Translations under genes and position numbers: made by a program
Assembly: GCA_963556145.1 (NCBI GenBank)
Contig: OY744465.1
Span: 3,100,001 to 3,164,000 of the forward strand
Length of the DNA: 64,000 bases
From: Hygrocybe punicea
Taxonomy: Eukaryota; Basidiomycota; Agaricomycetes; Agaricales; Hygrophoraceae
Direction: 5' to 3'
In this document: piece after piece, positions 10,010 to 20,878 of the stretch
Layout: every line of letters starts with the position of its first letter
How positions within the stretch are numbered: the stretch's first letter is position 1
The notes under the pieces: model-generated
The model's input: the letters and a program-made list of their open reading frames with translations, nothing else
Database searches by the model: none
What the model was told of the DNA's origin: nothing

Positions 10010-11090
10010 GGAAGGCCGGACACCCCCAACTTCGCGTTTTCAAGAGAAACAGGGTACGGGGATCTAGATGAGGGGTGTGGGACGGGGTGACATGGTGAGT
10101 GAAAACGGGGGGGGGGTGGTTGGGCAGACAGCCGGAATCCGAGGGCCTGAGACCCCCCCGACCCCTCATTTTCAACGCGAACGAGGTCCGGGGGGTGTAG
10201 ACTGGCCGGGGGTGGTCGAAAACGGGTGTCCTGGAGGTAGAAAAAGGGAGGGTGGTGGTGGTTGGGCAGAATGCCGGATCGCGAGGGCCTGAGACCCCCC
10301 GACCCCTCGTATTCAACTCAAACGAGGTGCGGGGGGTGCACAGTAGCCGGGGGTGATCGAAAACCGGACGTGGTGGGGCGTCCCAGGGGATGAAAAAAGG
10401 GGGGGTTGCTGGTTGGGCAGACAGCCAGAATGCGAGGGCCGGAGACCCCCCGACCCCTCGTTTTCGACGCGAACGAGGTGCGGGGGGTGTAGCCTAACTG
10501 GGGGTGGTCGAAAAAGTCGCGGGACGGGCTGTCCTGGGGGATGAAAAAGGGGGGGTGTTGCTGGCTGGGCAGACAGGCGGAATGCGAGGGCCGGAGACCC
10601 CCCGACTTCTCGTTTTCAACGGGAACGAGGTGCGGGGGATCTAGACTGGCCGGGGATGGTCGACAACGGGGCTGGACCGGGTGTCCTGTTGGTAGAAAAA
10701 GGGCGGGTGGTGGTGGTGGGGCAGACAGCCGGATCGCGAGGTTTTGAGACCCCCCACTCGCGCGTTTTCAACGGGAACGAGGTGCAGGGGGTGTAGCCTG
10801 GCCGGGGGTGGTCGAAAACGCGGCGGGACGGGCTGTCCTGGTGGTTGAAAAAGGGGGATGTTGGTTGTTGGGCAGATAGCTGGATCGCGAGGGCCTGGGA
10901 CCCCCCGACTCCTTGTTTTCAACGAGAACGAGGTGCGGGGGGTCTAGACTGGCCAGGGATGGTCGAACATAGGGCTGGGTGGGGCGTCCTGGTGGTTGAA
11001 AACGTTGGGGGGCGCTGGTTGGGCACAAGGCGGGAATGTGAGGTCCTCAGACCTCCCGACCCCTGGTTTTCGATGGAAACGGGTTGCGGG
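10010..11090 (-). repeat. GC-rich minisatellite in Hel-A copy 1
   Basis: About seven imperfect units of roughly 150 bp. Each contains CCTCGTT..AACGAGG able to form a hairpin, the block GTGCGGGGGGTGTAGACTGG, a GGGGGTGGTCGAAAACG block and a TTGGGCAGACAGCCGGA block. Long open frames on both strands here are a by-product of the repeat. Copy 3 has about 300 bp more, so unit number varies between copies. Confidence 0.85.
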
Positions 11091-11715
11091 GGCTACAGAC
11101 ATCAGTACTAGACCAAGGACAATAAAACTACGTCCATACCTCTGTTACACCACCCCCTCAACGATGTTGCTGTTGAGCAACAGAAGGTTTGTGCACTCAT
11201 CTGAGCTCGAAAGCTCTCACTGTATATTTAAGACTCCGCTCTAATTTTAGCCACAACTCCGGACCACTCTTACTTGTTTGCATTCTAGAGACTCAGATAT
11301 CACATTTTACAACTGCCTTCAGTGGACAAAAGTGACCCAGACATACACTAAAATACAGTTAGAAATTACCACATTTTTATTGGCAGTATAACATTAGTTA
11401 TTGCATCTATACTCATTTCCTTGGCAAAGAATGGCTCACAGAGAGCCCAAATCATACCAGATCCCCTCCATATTTTCTTTCCAGCAGGACAGACCCCATG
11501 AAATCCTCCTCATCAAATCTGGTGACAGTCTATGCAGTGTGCAAGTCAATAGAGGCTCTGAATTCTGGAATGAAACCAGTCAAACGGGATTTTGAACTCA
11601 GTTGCCATATTGGGATGCAATTTTCCCTCAGTCCCTGAGATGAATGAATGAATCACCTCAATGGCTGAAAACCGGGTTTATAAGAACGAGTTTTCCATAA
11701 ATGGAAGAACTCGTA

Positions 11716-12170
11716 ATATCAAGAGTAGAACACCTCTACCAGAAGTTCTAAAAATCATACAAGACCACAATTGCGATCATTGTCAGAATTGTATTACTTT
11801 ATTTAAACCTGCTAAATCTCTGGTAAGGAGAAGAAGAGAAGCTAATGTCAGGGCTGTAAGAAAATATAAAAATACAAAAATATGTCTTAACAGTAACATT
11901 CCTTTGGCAAAAGGAAATACCCAGTATGAGAAGAAATCAGACCCACTTGTAGATAGTATAGAAAATAAGAGAATATTTCCACCATCTCCATTGGATCAGA
12001 AAATGGAACATGAAATTGTTAAAGCTTGGTGTAAGGATATGTCATCTAAAAATTTTGAAGAGGTAGGATGTGCTGTATGTGGTGAGCTGTCCCTTAAATC
12101 AAAGTCTGTGCTATTGAAAGATGCATCAGTTAATTTGGATATGCTGCAATGCCTTGACAGCATCACTTAG
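11716..12170 (+). pseudogene. Helitron C replicase, segment between Hel-A and nonsense codon
   Basis: The replicase frame resumes at 11716 immediately after Hel-A copy 1 and runs to a TAG at 12168-12170. It encodes a CDHCQNC zinc-ligand pair, a basic region with one degenerate copy of the 19-residue repeat seen in replicases E and E2, and GCAVCGEL. Homologues at 23,219-24,073 and 53,447-56,046 have this same order (CTNC, repeats, GCAxCG). The TAG stands where replicase E has a glutamine (ITQKER against IT-stop-KER), so a single C-to-T change explains it. The frame after the stop is the same one. Confidence 0.75.
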
Positions 12171-12185
12171 AAGGAAAGAAAGACT

Positions 12186-15100
12186 GTGGATGATCCTGTA
12201 GAATGTTTTGAGGGCCCAATTGTGGAGTCTAACCTCCAACACATATGTTCCCAATGTCATAAGTCACTGACTGTAAGCAAACTTCCAAAAGTTTCCCTAG
12301 CTAATGGTATGTGGTTAGGACATGTGCCTCCTGAACTAGCAAATTTAACATTTGCAGAACAGTTGTTGGTGGCAAGAGTTCGTCACAATAGATGCTTGGT
12401 CAGAGTGTCCTCTGGGTGGCATAAGATGACTGCTAATGCTATATCTTTTGCAAATCCAACTCCAATTGTGTATGATGTTTTGCCACCATCTAAAGATGAG
12501 TTGGATGAAATATTGGCTTTTATTTATACAGGCCCCTGTAAACCTACTCCCAAGGACTTTGAAAGAACACCATTGTTGGTGCGGAGAAATAAAGTTGGAA
12601 ATGCCCTTGAGTGGCTCAAGTTAAATCACTGTGACTATTATGATCTTGAAATCTCCCAGAGAAATCTTGAGTCATACCCAGAAGATGGGCCTCCAGTTAT
12701 TGTGGAATATTTGTCTTCTATAAATAATAAAGTCCAGGAGGCAACTTCAGTTCATGATAATGAAGAAGAGGCAGGGACTTCCTCAGGTCCATGTCCCTTT
12801 GCAGTCCATGGGATTACAGGAGAGGAATACTCAACAAAAACATTAAAGGCTCTAAAGGCAATAGCTATTGGACATTTGATGAAGGATGGAAAGATCCTTG
12901 CTGTGGGACATGCAAGTCAACCAGAGTCTTTGTATAATAACCCACAACTGTACCCTCAAATGATGCCTTGGCTGTTCCCATATGGCCTTGGAGGCATAGG
13001 AAATCAATACCAAAAAAATAGTCACATCTCAGACCTGATGTACAAGCGTCATCTTTTGTTATATCATGACAAAAGGTTCCAGAAAGATTTTCATTTTCCT
13101 CTGATAGCCTTCAACCATGAACAGATCAAGGACACAGCAACAGCAGGATACATTCTCTCTGACAAACAAAAATTTGATGAGATCACCAACAGGTTGTTGC
13201 ACATTGATAAGACAGTTCTGACAAGTCTATGCACCCGCATGGCCCAAGAGGAAAGAATTGTCCCTGAAACTGAAGAGGAAAAAAATTGCTTTAAGCTGTT
13301 GAGGGACATTGATCATGTTGGTGGACATATAAAGGGGTCTGTCACAAACAAGAAAATCATGAGAAATGAAATATGGTCCCTTATCTCATTTATTGGAGCA
13401 CCATCATGGTTTATTACCTTTGCTCCAGCTGATAATCTACATCCTCTTTCACTCTATTGGGCAGATAAGAAAGAAGATTTTACACCACTCTTAAGAGACT
13501 ATAATGAACGTTACCAACTCATGAGCAAAAATCCGGTGGCGGGTGCTAGATTCTTTCACTTCCTTTGTGAGCTTTTTATCAAGGATGTCTTAGGTGTAGG
13601 TTCTGATCACCAAGGTGCATTTGGAGACACAGAAGCATATTATGGCACAGTAGAACAACAGGGAAGGCTAGCTTTGCATCTCCACCTACTTCTATGGATC
13701 CAAGGGAGCTTATCACCTCAGGAAATAAGAGACAGAATCATGGATCCAGAGTCCAACTTTCAGAAGAAACTTGTGGAGTATCTGGAGAGTGTTCATGTAG
13801 GGGAATTTATGACTGGACCTATGGAGAAAGTTGCATCTGATGTTGAATGTCTTGCTAAGGACCCAGAGTATAAAGATCCTACACAGACTCTTCCTGAGCG
13901 ACCTCCTCCTCTATGTAAGCACCCTATAAAAGATGACTGTGCCAGGTGCAAAAAGCATCAAGTTTGGCAAAGTAAGTTCAAAACCACAGTTGATGATATT
14001 TTGTTGAAGTCTAATGTTCATGAGTGTGGAGGAGGCAAAAATGGGAGAAGACCAACCTGCTTCAACAAGCAAGGAAATTGCAAAGCCAGATTTCCACGCA
14101 CTGTATTTAAGCAGACAGAAGTAGATCTACAGACAGGTGCATTAAATATCAAGAAAGGTGAACCATGGCTAAATACTGTCACACCTGTCCTTACATATGT
14201 GCTGAGATGCAACACAGATGTCACAAGTTTGTTGTCAGGTACAGCAGTCAAAGCAGTAGTTGCATACATATCAGACTATGTAACAAAGACTGCTTTAAAG
14301 ACATATACAATGTTTGACAGCATCAAAGGAGTCTATGAGAGGAATTCTGAAATGCTAAGTGGATCATTTTCCAGAAAAGAAAAGGCTAGAAAGTTGGTCA
14401 CACAGATGATGAATTCATTTACAGCAAAATCAGAGATTGGGACCCCAATGTCTGCCTTGTATCTCCTAGGAAATCCTGACCACTATAGAAGCCATGATTT
14501 TATTCCCTTTTATTGGAAAAGCTTTGTTCATCACATATTCTTTGAACCAGAGTGCAATAACAATGCTGAGGGTTCCTCAAAAGCTTCAGAAAAGGTTGTC
14601 ATTCAAAACAAGGCAGGGAAGTATGTTGCATACAGTGCTGTGTTTGACTACATATATCGGCCACTGTCATACTCTCACATGTCATTGTACACATGGATAC
14701 AGACAGCTCAGAAATGTAAGATACCTAATAAGAAATCAAAGAAGACACCTCTGACAACTAAATCTGAACCTGGCATTACAGATGATGCATCTTCTGATGA
14801 TGAACTAAACATTGTCAAACCTTCTCAGGACATTCTTAATGAGGTACAACAAAGTGATTCAGAAGATGTAGATGATGTAGATGATGTAGATTCAGATAAT
14901 GAAAAAGATGAACTTGATGTTATGAGTGCTGTTGATGATGGTGAAGGGCAAAGACAAACAAATGGTCTGCAATATTATTATTTTCTAGATAATCATCCTC
15001 AGCAAGAATCTCATTATGTGACGTCAAATAGCAAGCGTCTGATCAAAGTACCAAACTTTCTTGGTGGGAGCCTACCCCGGTGTGATAGAGGTGATCGTGA

Positions 15101-18100
15101 ATACTATTGTGCTACTATGTTGGCAATGTTCAAGCCTTGGAGAAAAAAAGAAGACTTGAAGGAGGATGATTACAGCTGGGATGAGACATTTACTAACCAT
15201 AAATTCACTGCAGAACAGAAACAGCTGATGAAATATTTCAACATCCAATATGAGTGCAATGATGCTAGAGATGACTATTCTGCTCAGCTAAAACATAAAA
15301 ACAGCTTGTGCCAAATGTCTGCTTCATGGTTGACTTCTGACTTGGTTGAAAACAATGATGACATTGACTTGATTGATGATGATGTTGATCAAGCATACGA
15401 TGATCACCAGGAGGAGGACATAGACTTGTTCATGAGGCTTGGAAAATATGGAATTCTCAAACAGGCTGAAATGGATGCCATGAAACATTGCATGCAAGCT
15501 GCTGGTTGGCTTGACAACAGTCCTAATGGTTTGGATTCTGTGAAAGAGAAGCCAATTGAACCTAGTTGTATACAATTGGGTTCAAAATGGAAGGCCACTG
15601 TAAATGACAAGCGCAAGGAGGTGCTGTCTGAAAGAAATACTTGTAATGTAGGAACCACCTTGAATAAGTCAGCCACTGAACATGTCACCTCTGAGTTGTT
15701 TGTGGAAAATCAAGTGAAAATTGTTGATAGATCCTACTTGTATCGATCCTTTGAAGCCCAGACAAAATTGTCTCAAGATCACATAGATTCAATGGTCAGG
15801 GACAAGACATTAAATCAAGAGCAAGAATGGGCATTTCGAATTGTTGCCAACCATGCCACTCAACATGACCCTAAGCAGCTAAAGTTGTACATTGGAGGCA
15901 TGGCAGGTACAGGAAAGTCTCAGGTGATTAAATCTCTCATTCAGTTCTTTACTCTACAGAAGGAGCAACACAGGTTTGTTATTCTTGGACCAACAGGAAC
16001 TGCAGCAGCACTAAATAATGGGTCGACCTATCACTCTTTTCTAGGAATTCAAGTAGTTAGTTCACAAAACCCAAAGTCTGAAAATATGGCCATTGCACAG
16101 CTCAAGGAAAGGTTGCAAGGTGTTGACTATATTTTTCTTGATGAGGTCTCCATGCTGGCTTGTCATGAACTGTACAAGATTAGTTCTCAGCTAGCAAAAG
16201 CCCTTGATGAATATGAACTACCATTTGGAGGCATCAACTTTATATTTGCAGGTGATTTTGCCCAGCTTCCTCCTGTAGGGGGCAAGACACTATATAGCAA
16301 TGTGGTGTCAACCCAACTTCATGCTGGATTAACTGTTCGTGACCAGGAGGCTGCCATTGGGAAATGCCTCTGGCATCAGATAACCACTGTTGTGATACTG
16401 AGACAAAATATGAGACAAAAGTTGCAAACACCAAGGGATGCCCAACTTCGAACAGCTCTGGTGAACATGAGATATGGAAAATGTATACCCGATGACATCA
16501 AATTTCTTAGGAGTCTTGTTGCTGGTAAACGAGCAGACCAGCCCAAGTTGGCAGCCAAAGAGTTCAGGAATGTTGCTGTCATATGTGGTAGACACACACA
16601 GAAGGACCAGATTAACATGATTGGATGTGAAAGATTTGCCATAGATACAGGACAGAAGTTGGTTCATTTTTATTCTACTGACCAGTGGGGAAATTCACCT
16701 GATCCTGCCTTGTTTGAGGCTAAAAAAATCAACAAAAAAATTAAATCTGTTCAAAAGAGAAGGGACATGTCTCTCAAAGAACAAACACACATATGGAGTC
16801 TGAGGCCTGGTGCAACAGATCATTTTCCAGGTAAACTTTCCTTGTGTCTTGGCATGCCTGTGATGATACGCAACAATGAAGCAACTGAACTTTGCATCAC
16901 AAAGGGTCAAGAAGGATTTGTTGTTGGCTGGCAATCATTGATAGGTCCCCATGGCAAGATAGTCTTGGACACTTTGTTTGTGGAATTGGACAAGCCACCT
17001 CGCCTGATACAGATCCCTGGGCTACCTGACAATGTAGTGCCTGTAGTCAAGGACAAAAAAACAATTCAATGCACATTCCCAAGTGATGACAAAGTTAGTG
17101 TGGAAAGACAGCAGGCCTGGGTGCTGCCCAATTTTGCTATGACAGACTATGCATCACAGGGAAAGACAAGACCAAAAAATGTTGTGCATTTGAACAGTTG
17201 CACCTCACACCAATCATATTACACCTGTCTTTCTAGGAGTGCAAGTGCGGATGGGACCATTATTGTACAAGGTTTTGAACCCAGAGTTATTACTGGGGGC
17301 TGTTCTGGTTACTTGCGTCAGGAGTTCAGAGAACAGGGGATACTAGATGATATTACCAAACTGAGGTATGAAAATGAACTCCCTCATCATGTGGATGGAA
17401 ACCGCAGAAATACCATAATCAGACAATATCAGAAATGGAAAGGGACAGGTTTTGTTCCTGCAAATGTTGACACACATTTGGCATGGAATAATCGTGATGC
17501 AATGCCTATGTTACCTGTAGTCACTGATAGTCCATGGCAGCTGGTGACTAAAGAAAAATCAAAATCCAAAGATAATGCACAAGAAAAACCTTCCACAGGG
17601 TTTATTTCTGCTCAAGGAACAACTCCAAACCTTGAACAAAATGTTTCAAAAAAAAGAAAGGCTGAAGATGAAGCAGCTATGCAGGTTCCAAAGAAAGTTC
17701 AAAGACATTCAGCTGTTGACAAGCCACAGGGACTGGTGTGGGATGGAAATAATTATAGCTGTGCATATGATGCTTTGTTCACAGTACTCTATGATATCTG
17801 GAATGTGAACAGATTCCGATGGAATGTGAATGCAAGGCACCTCAAGTCAAATTATCTTCAATCTCTTGGAACTGATTTTTTGGCAGCATCCCAAGGCATA
17901 AAGAGTCTAGAAAAGGTAAGGGATGACATCAGAAAAATCCTTCATGCAAAAGACAGACTAATGTATCCTTATGGTCATGTGGGCACCAGCCTATCTCAAT
18001 TGACACTTGACATATTCTCCACCAATGTCAAAATTGCAAAAAGTCAAGAGACTTGTTCAAATTGTGACTTCTTCAGACCTGCAGTGGATGATAAGTTGGG

Positions 18101-18524
18101 CTGTGTATTTGTTATGGATCATAGTTCATCAAAATCAACTTCTCACACATTCAACAACTTTGAACAACGATCAGCAGATAAATGTCCTCAGTGTCAATCT
18201 GCACTGAAATCCACAGTGCACTATACACAGTTCCCAGGGATATTACTGTTTGACCACTCCACATACAGAATCAAACCAAGTAAATACCTCAAGTTTAAAA
18301 GTGTGGGCAATACTAGGATCAGATATTGTTTGCGAGGTCTTTTATACTTTGGAAATTTCCATTTTACATCACGTATAATTTCTGCAGAAGGTGATGTGTG
18401 GTATCATGATGGTATGAATGGCAGTGAATCTGGATCTCAAGGACATAGAAAATTCATGAAGGACCCAGACTGGCAAACTTGTCATGGTAGAAAACTTGTG
18501 ATGAGCATTTATGTAAAGCCATAA
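12186..18524 (+). CDS. Helitron C replicase: Rep (HUH), PIF1-like helicase, USP-like protease
   Basis: The longest frame in the window (2112 codons from the first ATG after the nonsense codon at 12168). Order of domains: a DUF6570-like region with CSQCHKSL and LVARVRHNRCLVRVSSG; a Helitron-like N region; the HUH motif HLH at residues 498-500 with the two-tyrosine motif YISDYVTK later; an acidic linker around 860-920; a PIF1-type helicase with Walker A GGMAGTGKS (1237-1245), Walker B FLDE (about 1317-1320), GDFAQLPPVGG and YTCLSRS (arginine finger near 1684); and a C-terminal USP-like domain with Cys box NNYSCAYDAL (Cys 1859), CxxC pairs, His 2059 and Asp 2075. Such proteins drive rolling-circle transposition. 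The complete gene also needs 6848-7770 and 11716-12170, and is broken by Hel-A and by the TAG, so this copy is probably dead as a full-length product. Confidence 0.92.
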   Translation: MDDPVECFEGPIVESNLQHICSQCHKSLTVSKLPKVSLANGMWLGHVPPELANLTFAEQLLVARVRHNRCLVRVSSGWHKMTANAISFANPTPIVYDVLPPSKDELDEILAFIYTGPCKPTPKDFERTPLLVRRNKVGNALEWLKLNHCDYYDLEISQRNLESYPEDGPPVIVEYLSSINNKVQEATSVHDNEEEAGTSSGPCPFAVHGITGEEYSTKTLKALKAIAIGHLMKDGKILAVGHASQPESLYNNPQLYPQMMPWLFPYGLGGIGNQYQKNSHISDLMYKRHLLLYHDKRFQKDFHFPLIAFNHEQIKDTATAGYILSDKQKFDEITNRLLHIDKTVLTSLCTRMAQEERIVPETEEEKNCFKLLRDIDHVGGHIKGSVTNKKIMRNEIWSLISFIGAPSWFITFAPADNLHPLSLYWADKKEDFTPLLRDYNERYQLMSKNPVAGARFFHFLCELFIKDVLGVGSDHQGAFGDTEAYYGTVEQQGRLALHLHLLLWIQGSLSPQEIRDRIMDPESNFQKKLVEYLESVHVGEFMTGPMEKVASDVECLAKDPEYKDPTQTLPERPPPLCKHPIKDDCARCKKHQVWQSKFKTTVDDILLKSNVHECGGGKNGRRPTCFNKQGNCKARFPRTVFKQTEVDLQTGALNIKKGEPWLNTVTPVLTYVLRCNTDVTSLLSGTAVKAVVAYISDYVTKTALKTYTMFDSIKGVYERNSEMLSGSFSRKEKARKLVTQMMNSFTAKSEIGTPMSALYLLGNPDHYRSHDFIPFYWKSFVHHIFFEPECNNNAEGSSKASEKVVIQNKAGKYVAYSAVFDYIYRPLSYSHMSLYTWIQTAQKCKIPNKKSKKTPLTTKSEPGITDDASSDDELNIVKPSQDILNEVQQSDSEDVDDVDDVDSDNEKDELDVMSAVDDGEGQRQTNGLQYYYFLDNHPQQESHYVTSNSKRLIKVPNFLGGSLPRCDRGDREYYCATMLAMFKPWRKKEDLKEDDYSWDETFTNHKFTAEQKQLMKYFNIQYECNDARDDYSAQLKHKNSLCQMSASWLTSDLVENNDDIDLIDDDVDQAYDDHQEEDIDLFMRLGKYGILKQAEMDAMKHCMQAAGWLDNSPNGLDSVKEKPIEPSCIQLGSKWKATVNDKRKEVLSERNTCNVGTTLNKSATEHVTSELFVENQVKIVDRSYLYRSFEAQTKLSQDHIDSMVRDKTLNQEQEWAFRIVANHATQHDPKQLKLYIGGMAGTGKSQVIKSLIQFFTLQKEQHRFVILGPTGTAAALNNGSTYHSFLGIQVVSSQNPKSENMAIAQLKERLQGVDYIFLDEVSMLACHELYKISSQLAKALDEYELPFGGINFIFAGDFAQLPPVGGKTLYSNVVSTQLHAGLTVRDQEAAIGKCLWHQITTVVILRQNMRQKLQTPRDAQLRTALVNMRYGKCIPDDIKFLRSLVAGKRADQPKLAAKEFRNVAVICGRHTQKDQINMIGCERFAIDTGQKLVHFYSTDQWGNSPDPALFEAKKINKKIKSVQKRRDMSLKEQTHIWSLRPGATDHFPGKLSLCLGMPVMIRNNEATELCITKGQEGFVVGWQSLIGPHGKIVLDTLFVELDKPPRLIQIPGLPDNVVPVVKDKKTIQCTFPSDDKVSVERQQAWVLPNFAMTDYASQGKTRPKNVVHLNSCTSHQSYYTCLSRSASADGTIIVQGFEPRVITGGCSGYLRQEFREQGILDDITKLRYENELPHHVDGNRRNTIIRQYQKWKGTGFVPANVDTHLAWNNRDAMPMLPVVTDSPWQLVTKEKSKSKDNAQEKPSTGFISAQGTTPNLEQNVSKKRKAEDEAAMQVPKKVQRHSAVDKPQGLVWDGNNYSCAYDALFTVLYDIWNVNRFRWNVNARHLKSNYLQSLGTDFLAASQGIKSLEKVRDDIRKILHAKDRLMYPYGHVGTSLSQLTLDIFSTNVKIAKSQETCSNCDFFRPAVDDKLGCVFVMDHSSSKSTSHTFNNFEQRSADKCPQCQSALKSTVHYTQFPGILLFDHSTYRIKPSKYLKFKSVGNTRIRYCLRGLLYFGNFHFTSRIISAEGDVWYHDGMNGSESGSQGHRKFMKDPDWQTCHGRKLVMSIYVKP

Positions 18525-18634
18525 TATATTAGATAGAAGTATACCTTAATTTTTTACATGTATAATGTTTGACCTATTGACTGACCAAAGGACTCGTACC
18601 TGCCATGCGTAGCAATAGCCCACTACCAGCAAGT
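18525..18634 (+). mobile_element. 3' end of Helitron C
   Basis: After the replicase stop come 70 bp of spacer and then GGACTCGTACCTGCCATGCG, a stem-loop GCCATGCGTAGCAATAGC-like and ..CCAGCAAGT at 18634. This has the same arrangement as the Hel-A and Hel-B 3' ends with a diverged sequence. The following base already belongs to the helicase frame of element D. The matching 5' end of C was not found; it should lie left of 6848. Confidence 0.6.
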
Positions 18635-18869
18635 CACTTCCACCATGTGCTCATTACCCAATGATGATGTGATATCTTTGTCAAGAGAACAAGTGTTGGT
18701 ACTACCTAATTTTGCAATGACTGATTATGCATGTCAAGGACGTACTTGTCCTAACAATGTGGTCGACCTCAGTAGTTGTAGAAACCACCAATCCTACTAT
18801 ACTTGCTTATCAAGAAGTGCATCTGCAGCAGGAACTATCATCATGCAAGGCTTTGATCCTAAAGTAATT
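18635..18869 (+). pseudogene. Helicase fragment of Helitron D
   Basis: The frame encodes LPNFAMTDYACQGRT and YYTCLSRSASAAGTIIMQGF, aligning with the helicase C-terminal motifs V-VI of replicase C (LPNFAMTDYASQGKT, YTCLSRSASADGTIIVQGF) at about 75% identity. It starts directly at the 3' end of Helitron C and is cut after DPKVI by Hel-A copy 2. Past the insertion the frame continues from 21737 for seven codons to a stop. The remainder of the D helicase, upstream of C, was not found. Confidence 0.75.
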
Positions 18870-19489
18870 TACGAGTTCTTCCATTTATGGAAAACTCGTT
18901 CTTATAAACCCGGTTTTCAGCCATTGAGGTGATTCATTCATTCATCTCAGGGACTGAGGGAAAATTGCGTCCCAATATGGCAACTGAGTTCAAAATCCCG
19001 TTTGACTGGTTTCATTCCAGAATTCAGAGCCTCTATTGACTTGCACACTGCATAGACTGTCACCAGATTTGATGAGGAGGATGTCATGGGGACTGTCCTG
19101 CTGGAAAAAAAATATGGAGGGGATCTGGTATGATTTGGGCTCTCTGTGAGCCATTTTTTGCCAAGGAAATGAGTATAGATGCAATAACTAATGTTATACT
19201 GCCAATAAAAATGTGGTAATTTCTAACTATATTTTAGTGTATGTCTGGGTCACTTTTGTCCACTGAAGGCAGTTGTAAAATGTGATATCTGAGTCTCTAG
19301 AATTCAAACAAGCAAGAGTGGTCCGGAGTTGTGGCTGAAATTAAAGCGGAGTCTTAAATATACAGTGAGAGCTTTCGAGCTCAGATGAGTGCACAAACCT
19401 TCTGTTGCTCAACAGCAACATCGTCGAGGGGGTGGTGTAACAGAGGTATGGACATAGTTTTATTGTCCTTGGTCTAGTACTGATGTCTG

Positions 19490-20420
19490 TACCCCCCGCA
19501 ACCCGTTTCCATCGAAAACCAGGGGTCGGGAGGTCTGAGGACCTCACATTCCCGCCTTGTGCCCAACCAGCGCCCCCCAACGTTTTCAACCACCAGGACG
19601 CCCCACCCCGCCGCGTTTTCGACCATCCCCGGCCAGTCTAGACCCCCCGCACCTCGTTCCCGTTGAAAACGAGAAGTCGGGGGGTCTCCGGCCCTCGCAT
19701 TCCGGCTGTCTGCCCAACCAGCAACCCCCCCTTTTTTCATCCCCCGGGGACGCCCCATCCCGTCCGGTTTTCGATCACCCCCAGCTAGGTTACACCCCCC
19801 GCACCTCGTTCGCGTCGAAAACGAGGGGTCGGGGGATCTCAGGCCCTCGCATTCCGGCTGTCTGCCCAACCAGCAACACCCCCCCTTTTTCATCCCCCAG
19901 GACAACCCGTCCCGCGGCTTTTACGACTACCCCCGGCTAGGTTACACTCCCCGCACCTCGTTCACGTCGAAAACGAGGGGTCGGGGGGTCTCCGGCCCTC
20001 GCATTCCGCCTGTCTGCTCAACCGGCAACCCCCCCCCTTTTCATCCCCCGGGACGCCCCACCCTGTACGGTTTTCGATCACCCCCGACCAGTGCACACCC
20101 CCCGCACCTCGTTCGCGTCGACCACGAGGGGTCGGGGGGTCTCAGGCCCTCGCGATCCGGCATTCTGCCCAACCATCACCACCCTCCCTTTTTCTACCTC
20201 CAGGACACCCGTTTTCGACCACCCCCGGCCAGTCTACACCCCCCGGACCTCGTTCGCGTTGAAAATGAGGGGTCAGGGGGGTCTCAGGCCCTCGGATTCC
20301 GGCTGTCTGCCCAACCACCCCCCCCCCCCGTTTTCACTCACCATGTCACCCCGTCCCACACCCCTCATCTAGATCCCCGTACCCTGTTTCTCTTGAAAAC
20401 GCGAAGTTGGGGGTGTCAGG
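19490..20420 (+). repeat. GC-rich minisatellite in Hel-A copy 2
   Basis: Roughly six units of about 150 bp, with the same blocks as in the other Hel-A copies but in the element's plus orientation (GCACCTCGTTCGCGTCGAAAACGAGG, here split by the CGTC loop). The units differ by small indels and poly-C length changes. Confidence 0.85.
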
Positions 20421-20545
20421 CCTTCCATTTTTGACTCATATATTTACTTATATTTAATTATTAAATAGAAATTAAATATTATATAATCAATTTCCAAATT
20501 TATCTTTGAAATCTAAATGCTACACTTGTAACACATCATCTGCTA

Positions 20546-20773
20546 GTGCATAACATGCTATTCTACTGTGTTGTGTTCCTACTACTCCTGCTGTTCCCCA
20601 TTCCCTCTGGTCTCAACAGTTCTCATGTCTGTTTTACGGTTCCTTTCTTGTTGTCAGTGACACATTCTGACCATTCATTTAACTTGTGTTGCATGACAGG
20701 CCAATGTGAATGCCAATGCATCATTGCATATGTGATTTCTTCACAAAGACGGGTTGGTTTATCTGACTATTGA
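20546..20773 (+). CDS. Small signal-peptide-like frame of Hel-A copy 2
   Basis: A 75-codon frame with the hydrophobic start LFYCVVFLLLLLFPIPSG, then a Cys-containing tail (CCMTGQCECQC). It is nearly identical to the frames in copies 1 and 3. I infer a relic of a replicase first exon; no function can be assigned. Confidence 0.4.
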   Translation: MHNMLFYCVVFLLLLLFPIPSGLNSSHVCFTVPFLLSVTHSDHSFNLCCMTGQCECQCIIAYVISSQRRVGLSDY

Positions 20774-20878
20774 TTGAAGCACCAGAAATCTCTGGTGGCC
20801 TTGTTTACATGGTACACGGCTCGGTCCACTATGTAATGTTTCAATTATCCGTACCATCTACTATACAAAACACCTGAG

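Larger units (their letters stand above)
7771..11715 (-). mobile_element. Hel-A copy 1, inserted in Helitron C replicase
   Basis: On the minus strand the element starts TACGAGTTCTTCCAT with the palindrome completed by ATGGAAAACTCGT, and ends AAGAACTCGTTCATGCC, stem-loop GCCACGCTTGCGATGGC, ..CTTCCCCAAGT at 7771. It carries a conserved 600-bp 5' region, a GC-rich minisatellite (10,010-11,090), a short signal-peptide-like frame and the last coding piece of a replicase protease domain. Two hAT-like MITEs have inserted into it. Removing the 3945 bp restores an uninterrupted codon in the replicase, so the ends are exact and no target duplication was made. It is non-autonomous. Confidence 0.85.

Noticed and set aside
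10002..11111. Pro/Arg- and Gly/Trp-rich frames in the GC-rich minisatellites as proteins
   Set aside because: They recur in both orientations with the 150-bp unit and start and stop at arbitrary places in it.
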